DNA from: Micromonospora coerulea
GTDB lineage: Bacteria > Actinomycetota > Actinomycetes > Mycobacteriales > Micromonosporaceae
Direction of reading: 5' to 3'
DNA: 64,000 nucleotides
Assembly: GCF_016598485.1 (NCBI RefSeq)
Contig: NZ_JAEMUW010000001.1
Span: forward strand, 62,001 to 126,000
Below the pieces are notes generated by a model. It was not told where the DNA came from, made no database searches, and saw only the letters and a program-made list of their open reading frames with translations. The position numbers were made by a program, and so were the translations under genes. Within the stretch, counting starts at the first letter, position 1; every line of letters starts with the position of its first letter. Below, in pieces: positions 16,499-29,800 of this stretch.

Positions 16499-16891
16499 AT
16501 GGAACTGCCCACCCAGACGTTCCGGGTGACCCGGGCGGATCTGGTCCGCTACGCGGGCGCCTCCGGCGACTTCAACCCGATCCACTGGAGCGACCGGTTC
16601 GCCACCAAGGTCGGCCTGCCCGGGGTGATCGCCCACGGCATGTTCACCATGGCGCTGGTCGGCCGGGCGGTGACGGCCTGGGCCGGCGCGCCGGACGCGG
16701 TGGTCGACTTCGGGGTGCGGTTCACCCGTCCGGTGGTCGTCCCGGACGACGACCAGGGCGCCGAGATCGAGGTCTCCGCGGTGGTCAGGGAGGTCACCGA
16801 GGAGGGCCTGACCAGGCTGGACGTCACCGCGACCTGCCTGGGTGAGAAGGTGCTCTCGCAGGCCCGGGCGACCATCCGGACGCCCCGCTGA
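16499..16891 (+). CDS. MaoC-family hydroxyacyl dehydratase (HadB type)
   Basis: 130-aa catalytic hotdog subunit. The active-site motif GASGDFNPIHWSD carries the catalytic Asp24 and His29, followed by LPGVIAHGMFTMAL, typical of R-specific enoyl hydratases. It begins one base after the hadA-like stop, so the two are coupled and should form a heterodimer that interconverts (3R)-hydroxyacyl and trans-2-enoyl thioesters. Length matches HadB. Confidence 0.88.
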   Translation: MELPTQTFRVTRADLVRYAGASGDFNPIHWSDRFATKVGLPGVIAHGMFTMALVGRAVTAWAGAPDAVVDFGVRFTRPVVVPDDDQGAEIEVSAVVREVTEEGLTRLDVTATCLGEKVLSQARATIRTPR

Positions 16892-16922
16892 GAGGTCTTC
16901 CGACGCGCAGGAGGTGGACCGG

Positions 16923-16952
16923 TTGGGAAAGTCGTACGACTACCCGTACACT
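16923..16952 (+). promoter_or_regulatory. Promoter of tRNA-Trp
   Basis: TTGGGA (16923-16928) and TACACT (16947-16952) with an 18-bp spacer. About 60 bases separate the predicted start from the tRNA. Confidence 0.6.
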
Positions 16953-17018
16953 GGTCCGCCGTGGGGCAAGTGACCCCTGCCGGGCCTGCATGGCTGGGTG
17001 GGGCGTGAGTTGTCGCAC

Positions 17019-17091
<73 letters not shown>

Positions 17092-17121
17092 CGCCTCAGG
17101 CCTGACCGTTCCCGTGGGTCG

Positions 17122-17139
17122 CGCCGCCGAACGGCGGCG
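17122..17139 (+). terminator. Hairpin after tRNA-Trp
   Basis: Perfect 8-bp stem CGCCGCCG / CGGCGGCG with an AA loop, 31 bases after the tRNA. A second perfect stem CGCACGCC / GGCGTGCG (17258-17277) lies in the secE leader. Confidence 0.5.
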
Positions 17140-17303
17140 TCCGGCCCGTGGTGGTGGCACCGGCGGGGTGGTTCCGAGGCATCGGTCCCTCCCGGTCGAT
17201 CCGCCGGCCGCGGCCCGTCGCGGGACGGTTTGGTCCGGCCGGCGTGACCAAACGCCGCGCACGCCTATCGGCGTGCGACCCGATACCCCGCACGGAGGGC
17301 GAA

Positions 17304-17696
17304 GTGGCCGAGAGCAAGCGGCGCGGCGAGGACGCCGGCGACGAGCGCCAGCGCGAAGACGCGGTCGTCGACGACGTGGCCGACGACGACGCCACCGACG
17401 CGGAGGAGCCGGTAACCCGGGGCGGCACCGCGACCCGCGCACGGGCCCGGGCCGAGTCGGCCGACGGTCGGAAGACCCGCAAGGACACCGACCGGGTGGG
17501 GCTCTTCGCCCGCATCGCGCGGTTCTTCCGCGAGGTGGTGGCCGAGCTGCGTAAGGTCATCTGGCCGACACGCAAGGAGCTGCTGACCTACACCGCCGTG
17601 GTGGTCACCTTCGTCGCGGTGATGCTGACGATCGTGGGCCTTCTCGACTTCGCGTTCGCGAAGGGCGTGCTGTGGGTCTTCGGCAACCCCAGCTGA
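17304..17696 (+). CDS. secE: Preprotein translocase subunit SecE
   Basis: 130-aa SecE, the small essential subunit that clamps SecY. GTG 17304 follows ACGGAGGGCGAA; an upstream in-frame extension would cross the tRNA leader region and is rejected. A 60-residue acidic/basic hydrophilic N-terminus precedes the conserved REVVAELRKVIWPTRKELLT motif and one membrane helix, the single-TM actinobacterial form. It is followed directly by nusG. Confidence 0.94.
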   Translation: MAESKRRGEDAGDERQREDAVVDDVADDDATDAEEPVTRGGTATRARARAESADGRKTRKDTDRVGLFARIARFFREVVAELRKVIWPTRKELLTYTAVVVTFVAVMLTIVGLLDFAFAKGVLWVFGNPS

Positions 17697-17734
17697 CCGG
17701 CTGACTGTGCCGATAGTGACGGAAGTGAGCGAGC

Positions 17735-18457
17735 GTGCCTGAGTACGACGAGACCGCCGAGACCACGGACGAGCAGTCCACGGTGGCGACGGCGGCCAAC
17801 GATGAGTCGGTCGAGGCCGCCAGCGAGCCGGAATTCCCGACCACCGAGCCCGCGCCGGACGAGGAGTACGACCCGGTCGCCGAGCTGCGCCAGAAGCTGC
17901 GCTACGCGCCCGGCGACTGGTACGTGGTGCACTCCTACGCCGGCTACGAGAACAAGGTCAAGACCAACCTCGAGACCCGGATCACCTCCCTCGACATGGA
18001 GGACTTCATCTACCAGGTCGAGGTGCCGACCCGGGAAGAGGTCGAGGTCAAGAACGGCAAGCGGTCCCAGGTCCAGGCGAAGGTCTTCCCGGGCTACATC
18101 CTGGTCCGGATGGAGCTGACCGCCGAGTCCTACTCCTGCGTCCGGAACACCCCCGGGGTCACCGGCTTCGTGGGGGCGACCGACCGGGCCGACCGGCCGG
18201 CACCGCTGAGCCTCGACGAGGTGCTGAAGTGGCTGGCCCCGGCGGTCGAGGCCGTGGAGAAGAGGGCGAAGCCCGAGGTCAGGGTCCTCGACTTCGAGGT
18301 CGGCGACTCGGTCACCGTCACCGACGGCGCGTTCGCGTCGCTGCCGGCGACGATCAGCGAGATCAACGCCGACCAGCAGAAGCTCAAGGTGCTGGTGTCG
18401 ATCTTCGGCCGGGAGACGCCGGTCGAGCTGAACTTCAACCAGGTCGCCAAGATCTGA
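17735..18457 (+). CDS. nusG: Transcription termination/antitermination factor NusG
   Basis: 240-aa NusG. A 55-residue acidic N-terminal extension ([17 protein letters not shown]..) precedes the NGN domain ([20 protein letters not shown]) and a C-terminal KOW domain ([20 protein letters not shown]). It binds RNA polymerase and links it to Rho or to S10 and the ribosome. GTG 17735 is taken from the family's usual acidic start. Cotranscribed with secE; a terminator follows. Confidence 0.95.
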   Translation: MPEYDETAETTDEQSTVATAANDESVEAASEPEFPTTEPAPDEEYDPVAELRQKLRYAPGDWYVVHSYAGYENKVKTNLETRITSLDMEDFIYQVEVPTREEVEVKNGKRSQVQAKVFPGYILVRMELTAESYSCVRNTPGVTGFVGATDRADRPAPLSLDEVLKWLAPAVEAVEKRAKPEVRVLDFEVGDSVTVTDGAFASLPATISEINADQQKLKVLVSIFGRETPVELNFNQVAKI

Positions 18458-18465
18458 CGTACGGT

Positions 18466-18502
18466 CGCACCGGCGGTGGGGCTCCGGCCCGCCGCCGGTG
18501 CG
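18466..18502 (+). terminator. Terminator after nusG
   Basis: Perfect 11-bp stem CGCACCGGCGG / CCGCCGGTGCG, followed by TCGTTTCA. It separates secE-nusG from rplK-rplA. Confidence 0.8.
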
Positions 18503-18554
18503 TCGTTTCACCCGGCCGTCGGACCTCGGCGGCGAGGGTGGCGGATGTCTGCGC

Positions 18555-18560
18555 TACCCT
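18555..18560 (+). promoter_or_regulatory. Candidate -10 for rplK-rplA
   Basis: TACCCT, downstream of the nusG terminator and about 80 bases before rplK. The -35 is unclear. Confidence 0.35.
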
Positions 18561-18640
18561 AGAACGTCGGCTGTCGCACCGCGCTGACCGTGCGCGCCCG
18601 CTGCCGGCATCTTTCCCAGTTCCAAGCCCCAGGAAGAGAC

Positions 18641-19072
18641 ATGCCTCCGAAGAAGAAGCTCGTCAAGACGTTCACGCTTCAGCTGAAGGCGGGCCAGGCC
18701 ACGCCGGCACCGCCGGTCGGCCCCGCGCTCGGTCAGCACGGCGTGAACATCATGGAGTTCTGCAAGTCCTACAACGCGCAGACCGAGTCCCAGCGGGGCG
18801 ACATCGTCCCCGCCGAGATCAGCGTGTACGAGGACCGGACCTTCACCTTCGTCCTGAAGACCCCGCCCGCGGCCCGGCTGCTGCTCAAGGCCGCCGGCGT
18901 GGAGAAGGGCTCGGGCGTCCCGCACACCCAGAAGGTCGGCTCCGTGACCCGCGCCCAGCTGCGTGAGATCGCCGAGAAGAAGATGGTCGACCTCAACGCC
19001 AACGACGTCGACCAGGCTGCGAAGATCATCGCCGGCACCGCCCGGTCGATGGGTCTGACCGTCGCCGACTGA
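18641..19072 (+). CDS. rplK: 50S ribosomal protein L11
   Basis: 143-aa L11, a component of the GTPase-associated centre and the site of thiopeptide action. ATG 18641 follows AGGAAGAGAC and starts [20 protein letters not shown]. The N-terminal domain [19 protein letters not shown] and C-terminal RNA-binding domain ([11 protein letters not shown] end) are complete. Upstream in-frame codons are noncoding leader. Followed by rplA after 82 bp. Confidence 0.97.
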   Translation: MPPKKKLVKTFTLQLKAGQATPAPPVGPALGQHGVNIMEFCKSYNAQTESQRGDIVPAEISVYEDRTFTFVLKTPPAARLLLKAAGVEKGSGVPHTQKVGSVTRAQLREIAEKKMVDLNANDVDQAAKIIAGTARSMGLTVAD

Positions 19073-19154
19073 CGTCGGACATCACTCACCCGATCAGTTC
19101 GTGGGAGGGCGCGCGGTGACCGCGGCCCGCCATAGACCACAGGAGTAAGCAGAA

Positions 19155-19871
19155 ATGCAGCGCAGCAAGAGCTACCGCAAGGCCGCCGAGGTCATCGACC
19201 GGGCGAAGCTCTACACCCCCGCCGAGGCCGTCAAGCTGGCCAAGGACACCACCAACACCAAGTTCGACGCCACGGTCGAGGTCGCGATGCGCCTCGGCGT
19301 CGACCCCCGCAAGGCGGACCAGATGGTCCGCGGCGTGGTCAACCTGCCGCACGGCACCGGTAAGACCGCCCGCGTGATCGTCTTCGCCGCCGGCGCGAAG
19401 GCCGAGGAGGCCGCCGCCGCGGGTGCGGACGAGGTGGGCACCGACGAGCTGGTCGCTCGGATCCAGGGCGGTTGGCTGGACTTCGACGCGGCGATCGCCA
19501 CCCCCGACCAGATGGCCAAGATCGGCCGGATCGCGCGGATCCTGGGCCCGCGCGGCCTGATGCCGAACCCGAAGACGGGCACGGTGACCATGGACGTCAC
19601 CAAGGCCGTCTCGGACATCAAGGGCGGCAAGATCACCTTCCGGGTGGACAAGCACTCCAACCTGCACCTGATCATCGGCAAGGCCTCGTTCTCCGAGACC
19701 CAGCTGATCGACAACTACGCCGCCGTCCTCGACGAGGTGCTCCGCGCCAAGCCGTCCGCGGCCAAGGGCAAGTACCTCAAGAAGGTCGTCCTGACCACCA
19801 CCATGGGCCCGGGCGTTCCGGTCGACCCGAACGTGGTGAAGAACCTGCAGGAGACCTCGACCGAGGGCTGA
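19155..19871 (+). CDS. rplA: 50S ribosomal protein L1
   Basis: 238-aa L1 of the ribosomal stalk near the E site. It contains [16 protein letters not shown] and the signature [18 protein letters not shown] 19155 follows CAGGAGTAAGCAGAA. In E. coli L1 represses its own L11 operon by binding the message; the 82-bp rplK-rplA spacer and the rplK leader would be where to look. A strong terminator follows. Confidence 0.97.
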   Translation: MQRSKSYRKAAEVIDRAKLYTPAEAVKLAKDTTNTKFDATVEVAMRLGVDPRKADQMVRGVVNLPHGTGKTARVIVFAAGAKAEEAAAAGADEVGTDELVARIQGGWLDFDAAIATPDQMAKIGRIARILGPRGLMPNPKTGTVTMDVTKAVSDIKGGKITFRVDKHSNLHLIIGKASFSETQLIDNYAAVLDEVLRAKPSAAKGKYLKKVVLTTTMGPGVPVDPNVVKNLQETSTEG

Positions 19872-19884
19872 GCACGCCTGACGT

Positions 19885-19921
19885 AACGGGGCCCCGCCAC
19901 CACAGGTGGCGGGGCCCCGTT
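19885..19921 (+). terminator. Strong terminator after rplA
   Basis: Perfect 17-bp stem AACGGGGCCCCGCCACC / GGTGGCGGGGCCCCGTT with an ACA loop, followed by CTGCTTT. Confidence 0.9.
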
Positions 19922-19937
19922 CTGCTTTCCGCTGTGG

Positions 19938-19943
19938 CAGGCT
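19938..19943 (+). promoter_or_regulatory. -10-like element of leaderless ABC gene
   Basis: CAGGCT, 6 bases before ATG 19950; same CGCGGC-ATG context as the hadA-like gene. Confidence 0.4.
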
Positions 19944-19949
19944 CGCGGC

Positions 19950-20825
19950 ATGCGGCTGGAGAACGTCTGGTTGCGGTACCACCGGCGCGGCCCGTGGGTG
20001 CTGCGAGCGGCGGACGTGCGGATCGACCCGGGTGAGGTCGCGGTGGTGCTCGGCCGTAACGGGGTCGGCAAGTCCACGCTGCTCCAGCTCGCCGCCGGAG
20101 TGCTGCGGCCGACCCGCGGGCGGGTGCTCGGCCGGCCGGCCGCCGTCGGCTGGGTGCCGGAGCGCTTTCCGGCCGACCAGCCGTTCACCGTGGACCAGTA
20201 CCTCGGGGCGATGGGGCGGGTGGCCGGGCTCGCCGGCCCGGCGACCGACCGCGCCGTGGCCCACTGGGTGGACCGGCTCGGCCTCACCCCGGTCCGCGGG
20301 GTCCGGCTGCCCCAGCTGTCGAAGGGCACCGCCCAGAAGGTGGGCCTGGCTCAGGCAATGCTGCGCCCGCCGGGGCTGCTGGTGCTGGACGAGCCCTGGG
20401 AGGGGCTGGACGCCGCGGCCCGCGAGCTGGTGCCGGCGGTGATCGACGAGGTGCTCGCCGACGGGGGTGCGGTGCTGGTCAGCGACCACCGGGGCGAGAC
20501 GGTCCGGCTGCCCGCCGCGCGGCGGTGGGCGGTCGCCGACGGAGCGGTCGCCGAGGAGTCCCCGTCCGGGCCGGAGGCGATGGCGGTGGTGGAGCTGGTG
20601 GTCCCGGCCGCGCGGGTGTCCGGCACCGTGGCCCGGTTGCGCGCCGACGGCCACCACATCCTCCGGGTACGCGCCGCCGCGCCGCCGGCTGCGGCGAGCA
20701 TTCCTGATGGCGTTGCCGCGTCGTCGGCCGTGCCGAGCAGGGCCGAGCCCGGGGCGCCGTCGCTGAGCCTCGGCGACGGCGTCGAGCCGGGCGCGACCGG
20801 TCCGGCCCGGGAGGCCGCCCGGTGA
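19950..20825 (+). CDS. ABC transporter ATP-binding protein
   Basis: 291-aa nucleotide-binding subunit. Walker A GRNGVGKST (residues 35-43), a degenerate signature QLSKGTAQKVGLAQAML, Walker B LLVLDEPWEGLD and the H-loop His in SDHRG are all present. After residue 200 comes a 90-residue Ala/Pro-rich extension. Its stop overlaps the next start (GTGA), so it pairs with the membrane protein at 20822 as a probable exporter. The start looks leaderless (CAGGCT at 19938). Substrate unknown. Confidence 0.88.
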   Translation: MRLENVWLRYHRRGPWVLRAADVRIDPGEVAVVLGRNGVGKSTLLQLAAGVLRPTRGRVLGRPAAVGWVPERFPADQPFTVDQYLGAMGRVAGLAGPATDRAVAHWVDRLGLTPVRGVRLPQLSKGTAQKVGLAQAMLRPPGLLVLDEPWEGLDAAARELVPAVIDEVLADGGAVLVSDHRGETVRLPAARRWAVADGAVAEESPSGPEAMAVVELVVPAARVSGTVARLRADGHHILRVRAAAPPAAASIPDGVAASSAVPSRAEPGAPSLSLGDGVEPGATGPAREAAR

Positions 20826-21511
20826 CCGCGCTGGTCCGGCTGCGGCTGGCCGGCTTCCTGCGTACCGGACGAGCGCTGGCGCCGGTCCTGGCCGGCCTGC
20901 TGACCCTCGGCGTCCTCTACGGCGGCGGTCGGGCCCAGCCGGCGGAGGCCTACGGCGTCTCGGCGGTGGTGCTCTTCCCCGTGCTGGCCTGGCAGACCAA
21001 GATCCTGCTGGACGTGGAGCCGGATGTGCAGCGCCGGCTGGCCCAGGTGGCCGTCGGTCCGGCCCGGGAGCGGGCGGCCGGGCTGCTCGCCGCGGCCCTG
21101 GCCGGGCTCGGCACGGTCGGCGTCGCGCTGATCTTCCCGTGGCTGGTCGGCGGGGTGACCGGCCCGGTCGGGCCGGGGGACCGTTCGATCGTCGCCGGGG
21201 TCGGCCTCGGCCTCTGGGCGCACCTGCTGGCGCTGCCGGCGGCGGTGGCCCTCGGCGCCCTGGCCAGCCGGGCGGTCACCGGCAGCGCCGGGTACGGCAT
21301 CGCGGTGCTGGCCCTCGGCGCGGTCGGCGCCCTGGTGCTCGGCCTGAGCGACTCGGTCGCGCCGTGGCTGGCCCCGCCGGTGATGCCGACCGCCCGGGCG
21401 CTGACCGGCCCGCTGGCCGCGCCGACGGCGCTGCTGCTGTCGCTCTGGGCGGCCGCGTGGGCCGCGGTGGCGCTGGGCAGCTACGCCTGGCGACGTCGCT
21501 CGCGGGCCTGA
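20822..21511 (+). CDS. ABC transporter permease-like membrane protein
   Basis: 229-aa hydrophobic protein with about six membrane segments, coupled to the preceding ATPase by a 4-bp GTGA overlap. No sequence motif is recognisable; the assignment as the membrane partner rests on hydropathy and operon structure. The pair is inserted between rplA and rplJ, a gap that holds varied genes in other actinobacteria. Confidence 0.7.
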   Translation: MTALVRLRLAGFLRTGRALAPVLAGLLTLGVLYGGGRAQPAEAYGVSAVVLFPVLAWQTKILLDVEPDVQRRLAQVAVGPARERAAGLLAAALAGLGTVGVALIFPWLVGGVTGPVGPGDRSIVAGVGLGLWAHLLALPAAVALGALASRAVTGSAGYGIAVLALGAVGALVLGLSDSVAPWLAPPVMPTARALTGPLAAPTALLLSLWAAAWAAVALGSYAWRRRSRA

Positions 21512-21541
21512 GGGAGTGATCGGGCGCACGCCGGGGCCGAT

Positions 21542-21571
21542 TTGGCGGTACGCGGACCCGTCGCGTAGCCT
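21542..21571 (+). promoter_or_regulatory. Promoter of rplJ-rplL
   Basis: TTGGCG (21542-21547) and TAGCCT (21566-21571) with an 18-bp spacer, giving a leader of about 245 nt. Confidence 0.6.
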
Positions 21572-21577
21572 GGGGCG

Positions 21578-21822
21578 GTAGTTCCACCCAGAGACCGCTG
21601 GTCACCGTGCTCCGGCACGGTCGAAGGTCCCGCGATGACGGGCGACCCGCGCAGGGCGGCAAGCGAAATTCGGTTCCTCCCGTGGTCCGGACCATGGTGA
21701 TCGCCGGCCCTCGCCCCGTGCGCCCTGCGCCGGGGCTTTTCGTTGTCGTGATGCCTCCGGCGCCGTCACCGAGCATCCGCTCGTCGGCGGCGACCAGCCT
21801 CGAGCAACGAGAGAGGAGGGAC
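21578..21822 (+). promoter_or_regulatory. rplJ mRNA leader (L10 leader) with attenuator
   Basis: A long leader precedes rplJ. It holds a 7-bp hairpin ACCGTGC/GCACGGT (21604-21621), then AAGGTCCCGCGATGACGGG-type sequence typical of actinobacterial L10 leaders. At 21713-21736 a GCCCCG..CGGGGC stem with an inner GCGC/GCGC stem is followed by TTTTCGTTG (21737-21745), a classic intrinsic terminator placed before the gene. In other bacteria L10 or the L10-L12 complex binds this leader; here premature termination is the likely mode. Confidence 0.65.
21713..21745 (+). terminator. Attenuator in the rplJ leader
   Basis: GC stem GCCCCG/CGGGGC plus inner GCGC/GCGC followed by TTTTCGTTG; one of the few hairpins in the window with a real U tract, yet located 78 bases before the gene. 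Confidence 0.65.
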
Positions 21823-22368
21823 ATGGCGGACAAGCCGATCCGGGCCGACAAGGCCACGGCCGTCGCTGAGCTGACCGAGAGCTTCCGCAACGCGGGCGCT
21901 GCGGTGCTGACCGAATACCGTGGTCTGACGGTTTCCCAGCTCACCCAGCTGCGGCGCTCGCTCGGCAACGAGACCACCTACACGATCGCGAAGAACACGC
22001 TGGCGAAGCGTGCGGCGACCGAGGCGGGGATCTCCGGGCTCGACGAGCTGTTCACCGGTCCTACCGCGCTGACTTTCGTTTCGGGCGACGTCGTCGAGGC
22101 GGCGAAGGGGCTTCGCGACTTCGCGAAGGCCAACCCGAAGCTCGTCATCAAGGGCGGTGTCTTCGAGGGCAAGGCCATTTCCGCGGCCGAGGTCACGAAG
22201 CTCGCCGACCTGGAGTCCCGCGAGGTGCTGCTGGCCAAGCTGGCCGGCGCCATGAAGGGCAACCTGAGCAAGGCCGCGGCCCTGTTCCAGGCTCCGCTCT
22301 CCAAGACCGCCCGTCTGGCGGCCGCACTGCAGGACAAGCGCGAGAAGGAGGGCGCCGAGGCGGCCTGA
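21823..22368 (+). CDS. rplJ: 50S ribosomal protein L10
   Basis: 181-aa L10, the stalk base that binds L12 dimers. ATG 21823 follows GAGAGGAGGGAC. N-terminal rRNA-binding domain includes [19 protein letters not shown]; the C-terminal helix with several L12-binding segments ends in a short acidic tail. First gene of the rplJ-rplL unit, under the long leader described above. Confidence 0.97.
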   Translation: MADKPIRADKATAVAELTESFRNAGAAVLTEYRGLTVSQLTQLRRSLGNETTYTIAKNTLAKRAATEAGISGLDELFTGPTALTFVSGDVVEAAKGLRDFAKANPKLVIKGGVFEGKAISAAEVTKLADLESREVLLAKLAGAMKGNLSKAAALFQAPLSKTARLAAALQDKREKEGAEAA

Positions 22369-22422
22369 GGCCTCCCGGCGCACCCACGTTCTTAGTTTTC
22401 ACTTTGAGAAAGGACGCCAGAC

Positions 22423-22806
22423 ATGGCGAAGCTCAGCACCGACGAGCTGCTCGACGCGTTCAAGGAGATGACGCTGATCGAGCTCTCTGAGTTCGTGAAG
22501 CAGTTCGAGGAGACCTTCGAGGTCACCGCCGCGGCCCCGGTCGCGATGGGCGTTGCCGCCGCGGGTGCCGCGCCGGCCGAGGCCGAGCCGGAGAAGGACG
22601 AGTTCGACGTCATCCTCGACGCCGACGGTGGCAAGAAGATCCAGGTCATCAAGGTCGTGCGTGAGCTGACCGGCCTGGGCCTCAAGGAGGCCAAGGACCT
22701 GGTCGAGGCCGCGCCTAAGGCCGTCCTGGAGAAGGCCAACAAGGAGACCGCCGAGAAGGCCAAGGCCAAGCTCGAGGGCGAGGGCGCCAAGGTCACCCTC
22801 AAGTGA
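22423..22806 (+). CDS. rplL: 50S ribosomal protein L7/L12
   Basis: 127-aa multicopy stalk protein. N-terminal dimerisation helices ([20 protein letters not shown]), an Ala/Pro-rich hinge at about residues 40-55, and the factor-binding C-terminal domain with [22 protein letters not shown] 22423 follows GAGAAAGGA. A hairpin follows 60 bp after the stop, separating it from rpoB. Confidence 0.97.
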   Translation: MAKLSTDELLDAFKEMTLIELSEFVKQFEETFEVTAAAPVAMGVAAAGAAPAEAEPEKDEFDVILDADGGKKIQVIKVVRELTGLGLKEAKDLVEAAPKAVLEKANKETAEKAKAKLEGEGAKVTLK

Positions 22807-22865
22807 CCTTGCGTACGACCCTGACGCGCATCCGGCTCACGTGAGCTGGGGCACACCGCGTCGTG

Positions 22866-22899
22866 GCGGGCGGTGATCCGGGAACGGATCGCCGCCCGC
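22866..22899 (+). terminator. Terminator after rplL
   Basis: 15-bp stem GCGGGCGGTGATCCG / CGGATCGCCGCCCGC (one G-U) with a GGAA loop, followed by TGTGGTTGTTG. Confidence 0.8.
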
Positions 22900-23224
22900 T
22901 GTGGTTGTTGGGTTCCGGTGGCGGCGGCGTGAGCAGGGCGTCCGGGTCGGGCCTACCGCTCCACAGCGGGTCCTGTCGGTAGTCCGTCGGTGGGAAAGAC
23001 ACCCCGACCGGTAACCGGCCCTTGACGCGACACCCGGCTGACAGGCACGCTGACACCAGCAAGACCTCCGCGCTTGCAACGGCCACCTCTCGGGTAATGG
23101 CAACGGCAGCACCACCGCCCGCGACACCCGAGCGGCCCGGCAGGAACATCGCGTTCCGAGCGGCCCGGTAGACCCGGTTTTCCGAGGTCCCGAGGCGAGT
23201 TCCGCGATGACCTGCGGGGTGGGC
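22900..23224. other. rplL-rpoB intergenic region
   Basis: No ORF is supported. A 13-bp direct repeat CCGAGCGGCCCGG occurs at 23128-23140 and 23156-23168. A possible further promoter is TTGCAA near 23074 with TAATGG downstream, but the best promoter is at 23225. Confidence 0.4.
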
Positions 23225-23253
23225 TGGACAGCGGTTAGCCTCTCGGCTACACT
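23225..23253 (+). promoter_or_regulatory. Promoter of rpoB-rpoC
   Basis: TGGACA (23225-23230) and TACACT (23248-23253) with a 17-bp spacer; predicted start near 23260, leader about 120 nt. Confidence 0.65.
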
Positions 23254-23380
23254 GCTAGTTTGCGCTGCCTTCCGACTTGACCCCTGCTCGGATATGTCCG
23301 GTTACGGATAATTCTGGTGGGGTCATTGGAGTGCACGCGTACCAGCCGTTCTGCAGCACCGGTCCTCGGAAGGACGCATC

Positions 23381-26812
<3,432 letters not shown>

Positions 26813-26892
26813 GGTGAGCGGTCGGGAGCCGGTCCGCCGGCTCCTGACCCCACCCACTAGCTAGCAGTACAGACGACGACATAGGGGACATA

Positions 26893-29800
26893 GTGCTCGA
26901 CGTCAACTTCTTCGACGAGCTGCGCATCGGCCTCGCCACCGCCGACGACATCCGTCAGTGGTCGCACGGTGAGGTCAAGAAGCCCGAGACGATCAACTAC
27001 CGCACGCTCAAGCCGGAAAAGGACGGGCTCTTCTGCGAGAAGATCTTCGGCCCGCAGCGGGACTGGGAGTGCTACTGCGGTAAGTACAAGCGGGTCCGCT
27101 TCAAGGGCATCATCTGCGAGCGCTGCGGCGTCGAGGTGACCCGTTCCAAGGTCCGTCGTGAGCGGATGGGGCACATCGAGCTGGCCGCTCCGGTGACCCA
27201 CATCTGGTACTTCAAGGGCGTGCCGAGCCGGCTGGGCTACCTGCTGGACCTCGCCCCCAAGGACCTCGAGAAGATCATCTACTTCGCCTCGTACGTCGTG
27301 ACGAGCGTGGACGCCGAGTCGCGTCACCGTGACCTCTCGACCATCGAGAACGAGATCCTGGCCGAGAAGCGGCAGGCCGAGAACAGCCGCGACTCGGAGA
27401 TCGAGAAGCGGGCCGCCAAGCTCGAGGCCGACCTGGCCGAGCTGGAGGCCGAGGGTGCCAAGGCGGACGTCCGGCGCAAGGTCAAGGAGGGCGGAGAGCG
27501 CGAGATGCGCCAGATCCGCGACCGGGCCCAGCGCGAGATCGACCGCCTCGACGAGGTCCTCGACACCTTCCGCAAGCTCGAGCCGAAGCAGCTGGTCACC
27601 GACGAGCTGCTCTACCGCGAGCTGCGCGACCGCTTCGGCGAGTACTTCACCGGCGGCATGGGCGCCGAGGCCATCAAGGCCCTGGTCCAGAACATGGACC
27701 TGGATGCCGAGGCCGACAGCCTGCGCGAGACCATCCGCTCCGGCAAGGGCCAGCGGAAGATCCGGGCGCTCAAGCGGCTGAAGGTCGTCGCGGCGTTCCA
27801 GAACACCCGCAACTCGCCGCTCGGCATGGTGCTGGACTGCGTCCCGGTCATCCCGCCGGACCTGCGTCCGATGGTGCAGCTGGACGGTGGCCGCTTCGCG
27901 ACCTCCGACCTGAACGACCTGTACCGCCGGGTGATCAACCGGAACAACCGCCTCAAGCGGCTGATCGACCTCGGCGCGCCCGAGATCATCGTCAACAACG
28001 AGAAGCGGATGCTCCAGGAGGCCGTCGACGCGCTGTTCGACAACGGCCGCCGCGGCCGGCCGGTCACCGGCCCGGGTAACCGCCCGCTGAAGTCGCTCTC
28101 CGACATGCTCAAGGGCAAGCAGGGCCGGTTCCGCCAGAACCTGCTGGGCAAGCGCGTCGACTACTCCGGCCGTTCGGTCATCGTGGTCGGCCCGAAGCTC
28201 AAGCTGCACCAGTGCGGCCTGCCCAAGCAGATGGCGCTGGAGCTGTTCAAGCCGTTCGTGATGAAGCGGCTGGTCGACCTCAACCACGCGCAGAACATCA
28301 AGTCCGCCAAGCGGATGGTCGAGCGGCAGCGGCCGGTCGTGTGGGACGTGCTGGAAGAGGTCATCGGCGAGCACCCGGTGCTGCTGAACCGCGCGCCGAC
28401 CCTGCACCGACTGGGCATCCAGGCCTTCGAGCCGCAGCTGGTCGAGGGCAAGGCCATCCAGATCCACCCGCTGGTCTGCACCGCGTTCAACGCCGACTTC
28501 GACGGTGACCAGATGGCGGTCCACGTCCCGCTGTCCGCCGAGGCCCAGGCCGAGGCGCGGATCCTGATGCTGTCGTCGAACAACATCCTCAAGCCGGCCG
28601 ACGGCAAGCCGGTCACCATGCCCACGCAGGACATGGTCATCGGTCTCTACCACCTCACCCACCTCACCCCGGGTGACAAGGGCGAGGGCCGGGCGTTCAG
28701 CTCGGACGCCGAGGCGCGGATGGCGTTCGACGCCGGTGAGCTGCACCTGCAGACGCCGGTCAAGATCCGGCTGCGCGGCGTCACCGATGTCGACAACGGC
28801 GCCGGCGCCGAGCCGTGGGTCGCGCCGGAGGGCTGGGTCGAGGGTGAGCCGCTGACCGTGGAGACCACCCTCGGTCGGGTGCTGTTCAACGAGACGCTGC
28901 CGCAGGGCTACCGCTTCGTGAACTACGAGATCCGCAAGGGTCAGCTCTCCGCGATCGTCAACGACCTCGCCGAGCGCTTCCCGAAGGTGGCCCTCGCGGC
29001 CACCCTGGACGGGCTCAAGGAGGCCGGCTTCCACTGGGCCACCTGGTCCGGCGTCACCATCGGCATGGAGGACGTCATCGCGCCGCCGCGCAAGCGGGAG
29101 ATCCTGGCGCGGTACGAGGCCGAGGCCGACCGGATCGACAAGCAGTACCAGCGTGGTCTGATGACCGCCGAGGAGCGCCGCGGCGAGCTCATCGAGATCT
29201 GGACCAAGGCGACCAACGAGGTCGCCAAGGAGATGGACACCGCGCTGCCGCAGGAGAACCCGCTGTGGAAGATGATCAACTCGGGTGCCCGCGGTAACCT
29301 GCTCCAGCTCCGGCAGATCGCGGCGATCCGTGGTCTGGTGGCCAACCCGAAGGGTGAGATCATCCCGCGGCCCATCAAGGCCTCGTACCGGGAGGGTCTG
29401 TCCGTGCTGGAGTACTTCATCTCCACGCACGGTGCCCGTAAGGGTCTCGCGGACACCGCCCTGCGTACCGCCGACTCGGGTTACCTGACCCGTCGTCTGG
29501 TGGACGTCTCGCAGGACGTGATCATCCGCGAGGAGGACTGCGGCACCGACCGGGCCATCCCGATGCAGATCGGCGAGCGGCTCGACGGCAAGCTGGTGGT
29601 CCACACCCACGCGGAGACCAGCGTGCACGCCCGGACCCTGGCCGACGACATCAAGGGGCCGGACGGCACCGTGGTCGCCGAGCGGGGTCAGGACATCAAC
29701 TCCATCGGGGTCGACAAGATCGTCGCGGCCGGGGTGGAGACGGTGCGGGTGCGCAGCGTGCTCACCTGCGAGTCGAAGCTGGGCGTCTGCGCGGCCTGCT

